From a virus, in IMG/VR virus record IMGVR_UViG_3300005541_000007, positions 1 to 64,000 of that record: a DNA stretch of 64,000 bases. The stretch is one strand, 5' to 3'. Shown one piece after another: positions 58,856-64,000 of this stretch; the stretch's first letter is position 1, and each line of letters begins with the position of its first letter. The translations under genes and the position numbers were made by a program. Under the pieces are notes generated by a model, which worked only from the letters and a program-made list of their open reading frames with translations, was not told the DNA's origin and did not search any database.

Positions 58856-59221
58856 ATGGCACTAGCCCTTACTTCAATAAAACCAGTAAATACCACAACT
58901 TCTATTGGAAATTCCCCAGTTACCGTCTATACTTGTCCTGCTAATACTTATGCTACGATGCAATATATTACAGTTACAAATATTACTACAGCATTAACCG
59001 TTAATGTTACTGTGCAAATGTGGAGAGTACCCAGTGGAGGAAGTGCAGGAACTACTAATTTAATTTTACCAGGATATATAATTCAAGCAAATGATCCAAC
59101 ATTAACTTTATATTATAATTCTAAAATTCAATTTAATCCTGGCGATTTTCTAGTAGTGGAAGCTAGTGTAGCGGCCTCCTTAAATTTTGGTGCTATAGTC
59201 AACGAATTCCAGGCACTTTAG
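58856..59221 (+). CDS. Small beta-rich tail protein (121 aa)
   Basis: Starts right after the preceding TAA. The pattern TVYTCPANTYATMQYITVTN, TVNVTVQMWRVPSGG and FNPGDFLVVEASVAASLNFG is common among small phage tail/fibre-tip beta-sandwich proteins. It is the last gene of the morphogenesis block, just upstream of the replication promoter. Confidence 0.65.
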   Translation: MALALTSIKPVNTTTSIGNSPVTVYTCPANTYATMQYITVTNITTALTVNVTVQMWRVPSGGSAGTTNLILPGYIIQANDPTLTLYYNSKIQFNPGDFLVVEASVAASLNFGAIVNEFQAL

Positions 59222-59231
59222 TACCTATGAC

Positions 59232-59260
59232 TTGACAAACTCTTCTATATGTGGTAAGGT
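59232..59260 (+). promoter_or_regulatory. Promoter for the replication gene cluster
   Basis: TTGACA (59232-59237), 17 bases ending TATGTGG, TAAGGT (59255-59260). It matches the 10128-10156 promoter at 23 of 29 positions. The predicted start near 59267 coincides with the first base of a structured leader. Confidence 0.8.
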
Positions 59261-59266
59261 GTGCAA

Positions 59267-59325
59267 GCGTCGTGATTTAGACTTCGCAACGTTCCACCCT
59301 AAAGAGAACGGCTAGGTTACGACGC
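59267..59325 (+). ncRNA. Structured 5' leader of the helicase mRNA
   Basis: GCGTCGT (59267-59273) pairs with ACGACGC (59319-59325), enclosing a 45-nt interior with a possible CGTTC/GAACG hairpin (about 59290-59310) and a downstream GGCTAGGTTAC. The closing stem begins exactly at the predicted transcript start. It could be a 5' stabiliser or a riboswitch-like control element. It does not fit the glutamine riboswitch consensus I know from cyanophages, nor a tRNA. Confidence 0.45.
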
Positions 59326-59349
59326 ATTCTATATTTGCGAATAGAGAAT

Positions 59350-60738
59350 ATGAAATTTGAAATTCATACAAAAAATAATAGAGCTAAACTAATCGGAGAT
59401 ATTTCTGAAGAAATTGAATATAAACTTCAATCAGAATGTTTGTGGACGGATGAACTCAACTTCGACCATCAAATTTTATTCTATGCAGATGGAATTTTAT
59501 ACCCCGGGGTATCTTATCGCATTAAAAACATTCTAGAGGAAATGGGGCATGAGTGTAAAATTGTATTACCAGAACTACCTAAACCACAATATAATTGGCC
59601 TTTTACTTGGAAATATAGATATAAGCAAGAAGAATTTGCAGATGAATTAATTAAGAAAAGATATGGAATAGGTCAAGCAAGTGCTGGATTCGGTAAATCT
59701 GCCGGATTTGCGAGTATTATTTGTAAAGTAGGACTACCTTCTGTTGTTCTCGTGATGGAAAAGGAGCCACAGGATCAAGCAATTGAAACTCTTACAGACA
59801 TTATTGGTGAAGAATATATTGGAATTATTGGAGACGGAGTTTATAAACCAAATGTAGTTAATGTTTGTATGATTCAAACACTAATGCAATTAATAGAAAA
59901 GAATGATCCATTTATTGAATTCTTAAAAAATAAAGCTAAAATTGTGGTTGTAGACGAGGCCCACGCCTTTACAGGTGATATGGCATGGAAGATATTTTCA
60001 ATTTTAAACAGCGTAGAAATATTGGTGGGCGTTTCGGCCACTCCGTTACCCTCGCACAGCAGAGCGCCCTTTGTAGAGGCATTAATAGGCCCTGTACATT
60101 ATAACATCACCTACTCAGAATTAATAAACGAAAAAGTTTTGTGCCCGCTAACACTTTATACTGAAAAGATGCCGCTTAAGATGTATAAAATCCCAGGTTC
60201 TCAATTTGCAAGAAATAGAAAATATAGAGAAATTGTAGATGATTATATCGTCTATAATAAAGAAAGACATAAATACATTAAAGGATTTGTAGATGAAATG
60301 TTAGAGGAAAATATCTCTGTAGCTGTAGTGTGTCAACAAGTAGAACATGCTAAATCTTTACATGAAATGATGCCTTATGGAGTTGTATTGACAGGTAGAA
60401 CACCAAAGAAACAACGTGAGGAAATTGTACGTAAATTAAGAAATAAAGAAATAATGTGTGTAATTACTACAGTTTTTAATCAAGCAGTAGATATTCCATC
60501 ATTAGGTGCAGTTGCGATTGTAGCAGGAGGAAAGTCGTATGTAAAATTAATACAGCGCATCCGCAGCACCCGCACTTTTTCTGGAGAAACTGCTACAGGG
60601 CACTTGACAAAGACAGAGGGGATAGTGTACTATCCTTATGACAGGGCACCCTGGCTTCAGAATCACTCGGTAGCAGCACTAAAGATTTTTTCTGAACTTA
60701 TTGCCCAACATTCTTTGAATAAAATGGTGAGCGTTTAA
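59350..60738 (+). CDS. SF2 DEAD/DEAH helicase, UvsW-like (462 aa)
   Basis: Walker A SAGFGKS (residues 111-117), DEAH box VVVDEAHAF, motif III VSATP, and motif VI QRIRSTR are all present, with an N-terminal ~90-residue domain preceding the helicase core as in T4 UvsW. UvsW-type helicases unwind R-loops and branched DNA during phage recombination and replication. ATG 59350 is preferred over TTG 59335, with AGAG upstream. First gene after the 59232 promoter. Confidence 0.88.
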   Translation: MKFEIHTKNNRAKLIGDISEEIEYKLQSECLWTDELNFDHQILFYADGILYPGVSYRIKNILEEMGHECKIVLPELPKPQYNWPFTWKYRYKQEEFADELIKKRYGIGQASAGFGKSAGFASIICKVGLPSVVLVMEKEPQDQAIETLTDIIGEEYIGIIGDGVYKPNVVNVCMIQTLMQLIEKNDPFIEFLKNKAKIVVVDEAHAFTGDMAWKIFSILNSVEILVGVSATPLPSHSRAPFVEALIGPVHYNITYSELINEKVLCPLTLYTEKMPLKMYKIPGSQFARNRKYREIVDDYIVYNKERHKYIKGFVDEMLEENISVAVVCQQVEHAKSLHEMMPYGVVLTGRTPKKQREEIVRKLRNKEIMCVITTVFNQAVDIPSLGAVAIVAGGKSYVKLIQRIRSTRTFSGETATGHLTKTEGIVYYPYDRAPWLQNHSVAALKIFSELIAQHSLNKMVSV

Positions 60739-60903
60739 ATGTCTGTACAGGAAGTAATTGACAATTTACTAAAAGTAGAAGATAAAACAAAAGATATTAT
60801 AGTTTGTGTAAAAAGACATTTTCCACACGAAGAAGAAAGTTTTAATATTACAAAGATAACTAGTGATTGGGTATATGTAGAACTATATTGTGGCTTTGAA
60901 TGA
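60739..60903 (+). CDS. Small hypothetical protein (54 aa)
   Basis: ATG 60739 directly follows the helicase TAA. Product begins MSVQEVIDNLLKVEDKTKDI and is acidic and alpha/beta, ending VELYCGFE. Its stop overlaps the next start as ATGA (60900-60903). No family is recognised. Confidence 0.55.
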   Translation: MSVQEVIDNLLKVEDKTKDIIVCVKRHFPHEEESFNITKITSDWVYVELYCGFE

Positions 60904-61016
60904 AAGAACGACAAGAATTCACCGAAGCGTGGGATCAATTTGTAAATGAAATTTACAAAATATTTTTACCTATGACAACTTGGATTGTAGAGAAAATTAA
61001 TGCCCGCTTTTTCTAA
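60900..61016 (+). CDS. Small hypothetical protein (38 aa)
   Basis: Coupled by ATGA to the previous gene. Begins MKERQEFTEAWDQFVNEIYK, an amphipathic helix, followed by a hydrophobic stretch (IFLPMTTWIVEKI) that may touch the membrane. It overlaps the next gene by 17 bases. Low information content. Confidence 0.45.
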   Translation: MKERQEFTEAWDQFVNEIYKIFLPMTTWIVEKINARFF

Positions 61017-61383
61017 TATTGGATTTTATATCAACACCTATGCAATTATTGCAAAACGTCCAGTTCCAAAACTTCAAAAACCACAAATACTTAGTTTACA
61101 AGCAGTTTTTAGAAGTATTAAAGATAGATATGAAATTCCAAATAATGAAATACGCTATTTAATCTCATATTCATTTCTTCATAATCCGTTAAAGTTAGAA
61201 AATATATCTGAATATGGACAAATAGGCAAATTAATTCCTTGTGCTATTTTCTATAATAGTTGGAAGAAATATAATAGACAGCTTATACAACAACAAGGAT
61301 TGCAAAAAGCAATTCTTAATACTCGTCCAAACGATCAGACAGCAGAAACAGAACTGCTAAAGGAAATATTTAGTGAACAATAA
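61000..61383 (+). CDS. Hypothetical protein (127 aa)
   Basis: Begins MPAFSNIGFYINTYAIIAKR and overlaps the end of the 38-aa ORF. Basic and helical, with an LSLQAVFRSIKDRYEIPNNE helix pair and a Gln-rich end. Located inside the replication operon between helicase and KOW genes. No family is recognised. Confidence 0.6.
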   Translation: MPAFSNIGFYINTYAIIAKRPVPKLQKPQILSLQAVFRSIKDRYEIPNNEIRYLISYSFLHNPLKLENISEYGQIGKLIPCAIFYNSWKKYNRQLIQQQGLQKAILNTRPNDQTAETELLKEIFSEQ

Positions 61384-61558
61384 AACAGCAGCAACACTTA
61401 ATAATGGTGATAAGGTATCTATCTTGTCAGGTGCGTGTAAAGGATATTCAGCTAATGTAGTTGATAAGAACTTTTCTGATACAATGATTCAAGTAAAGAT
61501 TAACGATAGCAATACCCTTATTAAGAAGACTACACAAGTTACAGTAATTAATACTTAA
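61373..61558 (+). CDS. KOW-motif small protein (61 aa)
   Basis: GTG 61373 overlaps the previous gene by 11 bases. The sequence NNGDKVSILSGACKGYSANV is a KOW motif (G-D-x-V-x-I-x-x-G-x-x-K-G), a small beta-barrel found in NusG, ribosomal proteins and RNA-binding factors, followed by a basic strand. In a phage replication operon it might be a transcription antiterminator-like or RNA-binding factor. Confidence 0.7.
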   Translation: MNNKTAATLNNGDKVSILSGACKGYSANVVDKNFSDTMIQVKINDSNTLIKKTTQVTVINT

Positions 61559-62347
61559 ATGTACAGTCAAGTTCTTGATTATTTATATGAAGCACAAGAA
61601 GTAGAAAATCTTGTAGCCGAAACTTGTAAAGAAGCATCGGCTATTAATTTAATGCAACTTGATATTCTGTATTCTCAAGATAGATTATGTGATAAGTGCG
61701 TTACATTGCCTAATACTTCTATGCTTTGTGGGGGTATTAGGCTTGTGTTAGATGTTAACGCAACACAACAGTATAAAAAGCCAATTCTTTTAGATCGTGC
61801 ATGTTCTAAATTAGAACAACAACAAGATACCCAATTTGGAGATTCTAGAATGAAAAGAACAGGAATACCAAAACATTCCTATTTATCTACGTTAGAAAAT
61901 TTAAAATTCGATTATGATATTGACGAACACTCTATGCAAGTGTATAGAGTAGGACCAAATGAAGATGATGATGCAGATTATTATCCTTTACTTGATGTAA
62001 ATAAACAATCGCTTAAAAATATTAGAGATAGTATGGATGCGGTTGTTAGTTTAGCGGATAAAGGTTTTGAAACTTATTTTTTCCATGTAGAGAAAGAGTA
62101 CGCAAAATCTATAGATTGGGACATAGAAAGGCTTACAGTACTTGACTTTATACACTTTGAAGGGGTAAACAGTAGGAGTGGTACAGACTACAGTAGACAG
62201 AGGTTATTTGAAATTATAAAAATGAGAATTGAATATGAATTACCAACAAGTATTTCAATGTTGGCAGATGTACAGGGACGTAATGAAGAAGAAACAGAAT
62301 TTTTCAAGATGTTAGAGGAAAAGATTAATGAACGAACAAATCCTTGA
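61559..62347 (+). CDS. DnaI/DnaC-like helicase loader with lost P-loop (262 aa)
   Basis: An N-terminal helical part is followed by a DnaI-type zinc site (Cys44, 47, 57 in LCDKCVTLPNTSMLC and Cys82 in DRACSK). The C-terminal half keeps the loader pattern: RLTVLDFIHFEGVNSRSGTD (Walker B region), then QRLFEIIKMRIEYELPTSIS. In DnaI/DnaC a GxGxxGKS/T P-loop precedes this; here that stretch (KGFETYFFHVEKEYAKS) lacks it. It sits one gene before a DnaB helicase, as a loader should. ATP-independent or degenerate loader is inferred. Confidence 0.55.
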   Translation: MYSQVLDYLYEAQEVENLVAETCKEASAINLMQLDILYSQDRLCDKCVTLPNTSMLCGGIRLVLDVNATQQYKKPILLDRACSKLEQQQDTQFGDSRMKRTGIPKHSYLSTLENLKFDYDIDEHSMQVYRVGPNEDDDADYYPLLDVNKQSLKNIRDSMDAVVSLADKGFETYFFHVEKEYAKSIDWDIERLTVLDFIHFEGVNSRSGTDYSRQRLFEIIKMRIEYELPTSISMLADVQGRNEEETEFFKMLEEKINERTNP

Positions 62348-62735
62348 AGCTACAGTAGTAGGAGTACAATTTTGTAAAAATCGTGGTACTGCACTACTTG
62401 AAACATATCTAGCAGATAAAAAGAATGCTGATCTTTCATTACAGGAAAAACCAGACAATGAATATAATCCTAGAGCAGTAGCCGTTAATATTAACGGATA
62501 TGACGGAGAGGTATTTCAACTAGGTTGGATTCCTGATGATGATTTAGATGAATATTATGATTGGAAGGAAAAGTGCATTAATGAATGTATTGAGGAAGAT
62601 TTAGACCCAAATGATTTAGATTTTTATATTTCTAGTAATCTTTATGATGAAGATGGAGAACCTTTTTGTGTGAATTATATTAGAAGCAATCTTCTAAGAT
62701 ATTTTGCAGTAGATTTTATTTTTAGGATTAAGTAA
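62328..62735 (+). CDS. HIRAN-domain protein (135 aa)
   Basis: The pattern VVGVQFCKNRG...LQEKPDNEYNPRAVAVNI...GEVFQLGWIPDDD matches the HIRAN domain (phi-G-x(n)-REP-NEYD-N-AV-V...G-QLGYIP), which in HLTF/Rad5-type proteins binds single-stranded 3' DNA ends at stalled forks. The C-terminus is very acidic. It overlaps the loader gene by 20 bases and ends at the unusual start of the DnaB gene, so it may help fork processing. Confidence 0.75.
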   Translation: MNEQILEATVVGVQFCKNRGTALLETYLADKKNADLSLQEKPDNEYNPRAVAVNINGYDGEVFQLGWIPDDDLDEYYDWKEKCINECIEEDLDPNDLDFYISSNLYDEDGEPFCVNYIRSNLLRYFAVDFIFRIK

Positions 62736-64000
62736 TTAACGAGAATTTTGCTAGATTACTACGTCATGTAATTGATGTAGATGGTTCTTTAGTATCTGAT
62801 TGCTATTATACTGTATTTAATTCTCAACTTAAAGAAGAACATTTTCAATTCTTTGATTTAAAAGATAATGTATTTGATATAACAGCAGAAAGTCTAATCT
62901 TTCGTGCAGCTAAAAATCTATTTGATCGCTATAATAATCCTTGTACTATTGATACAATTGCAGAAGAAGTCAATAAAGAACAAAAATTACTTGCTAGTGA
63001 AAAACAAGATGTAATAGATGCACTTAAAGATATTTCTGAATATGAAGCAAATCCTAATGAAACTAAGTATTTACTAGAACTTGTATTAGAAGATTATAAA
63101 GATTCAAGACTTAATCAAGTATTTCAAACTGCAATAAAACTAAAGGAAAACAATCTTGAAAAGTCAATCAATTATTCTATTAAAACATTAGCAGAACTTA
63201 AACAGCTAGGAAATTCTATAAATAATGATGATCCTGCTACTATTTCATTAAAAACAGCATCAGAAACACTACTTAATAAAATAGAACAAGGAAAAGAATT
63301 AGTAGAATTTGCATGTCACTATGGCGTGAATGAAATTAACCAAAGATTAGACGGTATTAAAAGAAGAGAATATATTGTACTGTGTGGACCGGCTTCAGCG
63401 GGCAAGTCATTTTTATCACAAGAATTTGCATATCAAGCAGCACTTAATCAAAATAAACGAGTTGTAATAGCCTCTACTGAAATGAATACTGAAGATATTT
63501 TACTTAGGCTAATGTCTAGGCTTACTAAAATTCCTTCACGTAAATTACAACGTCCTGACACATTAACACCAGAAGAATTAGAACGATTTAAAGTTTGTAT
63601 TACAGAATTTCAGAAAGAAGAATTTAATGATAGATTAATCTTTGTACAAAAAGGTAAGTTTTCTACAATAGAACAACTAAAACAAATTATCCTTCAACAA
63701 TTAGGAGATAAACAATTAGATTTACTTGTACTTGACTATATTGAAAATTTAATTCCATCGTTTAAAACTGGTAGTCAACAATGGGAACAAAAGAACGCTA
63801 TTTCACAAGAGTTTAAGCATTTACTTGATGAATTAAATTGTGGGGGTATTACTCCTGCGCAAAATAATGCAAGAGGTATGGTTAATGGTGGTAACGGTGC
63901 AGGTATCGGAGAAATATCATTTAAACAATTATATAAAGATGCAGATACATTCTTAATGGTATCAGAAGATGAAACTATTCCACCAGGACCGCCAGCATCA
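62735..64000 (+). CDS. DnaB-like replicative helicase, 5' part, probable ATT start
   Basis: The frame opens at 62732 after a TAA (62729-62731) and runs to the window end. It carries an N-terminal DnaB domain (FARLLRHVIDVDGSLV...), Walker A GPASAGKS, IASTEMNTEDILLRLMSR, and Walker B LLVLDYIENLIP. No ATG, GTG or TTG occurs in frame before the conserved N-terminal domain. ATT 62735, sharing a base with the previous TAA and eight bases after AGGA, is the best start. The alternative is translational fusion from the HIRAN gene. This is the replicative fork helicase. Confidence 0.85.
   Translation, partial: MNENFARLLRHVIDVDGSLVSDCYYTVFNSQLKEEHFQFFDLKDNVFDITAESLIFRAAKNLFDRYNNPCTIDTIAEEVNKEQKLLASEKQDVIDALKDISEYEANPNETKYLLELVLEDYKDSRLNQVFQTAIKLKENNLEKSINYSIKTLAELKQLGNSINNDDPATISLKTASETLLNKIEQGKELVEFACHYGVNEINQRLDGIKRREYIVLCGPASAGKSFLSQEFAYQAALNQNKRVVIASTEMNTEDILLRLMSRLTKIPSRKLQRPDTLTPEELERFKVCITEFQKEEFNDRLIFVQKGKFSTIEQLKQIILQQLGDKQLDLLVLDYIENLIPSFKTGSQQWEQKNAISQEFKHLLDELNCGGITPAQNNARGMVNGGNGAGIGEISFKQLYKDADTFLMVSEDETIPPGPPAS

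Noticed and set aside
59267-59325. Possible tRNA or glutamine (glnA/downstream-peptide) riboswitch
   Set aside because: The element is only 59 nt with no cloverleaf or anticodon arm, and it lacks the GGAAGUAGG core expected of the glutamine riboswitch.

Overview
This window looks like part of the genome of a tailed dsDNA phage with siphovirus-type morphology. It is AT-rich, densely packed with genes, and the genes lie in long same-strand blocks with 1-4 base start/stop overlaps. The structural block has the canonical order: HK97-type portal, prohead protease, major capsid protein, head-tail connector, completion/terminator proteins, tail tube, tail-assembly chaperone with a -1 frameshift, 1479-residue tape measure, paired distal-tail proteins, hub and adhesion proteins. 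The host cannot be fixed from the sequence. A phage-encoded outer-membrane beta-barrel with a signal peptide and a terminal Phe points to a diderm host. A Ycf45/SpoIIIAA-type ATPase hints at a cyanobacterium or relative. TAA, TAG and TGA are all used as stops, so no recoding is apparent. No terminase large subunit, tRNA gene or clear endolysin was seen.

Layout. 1-1.07 kb: end of a pentapeptide-repeat gene plus small genes. 1.07-2.5 kb: noncoding, with a large covarying inverted-repeat element and a stem-closed RNA candidate. 2.5-3.75 kb: a compositionally distinct (higher GC) set of tiny overlapping genes. 3.96-5.97 kb (minus): homing-endonuclease-like protein, small membrane proteins, a metallophosphoesterase. 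6.1-7.9 kb: papain-like protease split by an HNH intein. 7.9-10.0 kb (minus): a five-gene accessory operon from a strong promoter, with an HD phosphohydrolase and Cys-rich proteins. 10.2-18.9 kb: adhesin/tail-fibre proteins and a TIM-barrel glycosidase. 18.9-22.0 kb: two glycosyltransferases, a methyltransferase and the Ycf45-like ATPase. 22.1-23.7 kb: virion-like proteins. 23.7-26.1 kb: two more methyltransferases, dNMP kinase and small genes. 26.4-29.0 kb: outer-membrane protein, holin-like and coiled-coil membrane proteins (possible lysis/exclusion region). 29.05-29.66 kb: noncoding hairpin array. 29.7-33.6 kb: unknown proteins and a phosphoesterase. 33.7-59.2 kb: head and tail morphogenesis, interrupted by a TnpB gene. 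59.2-64 kb: replication genes (SF2 helicase, KOW protein, DnaI/DnaC-like loader, HIRAN protein, DnaB helicase cut by the window end).

Expression. Two recurring promoter forms are visible. One is TTGAC(A/T), 17-18 bases, then TGTGG before the -10; it drives the 7.9-10.0 kb operon, the 29.7 kb genes and the replication genes. The other is a (G)GGTAT/GGTAC-type -10 placed only 5-8 bases before the start codon in many genes, which predicts leaderless mRNAs. The capsid gene and the 22.1 kb gene instead have longer leaders with Shine-Dalgarno sites.

The most notable items are the leaderless-promoter pattern, a TnpB with a non-canonical RuvC-II motif beside a duplicated gene start, a roughly 75-residue beta module repeated in four virion proteins, and the covarying inverted repeat near the left end.
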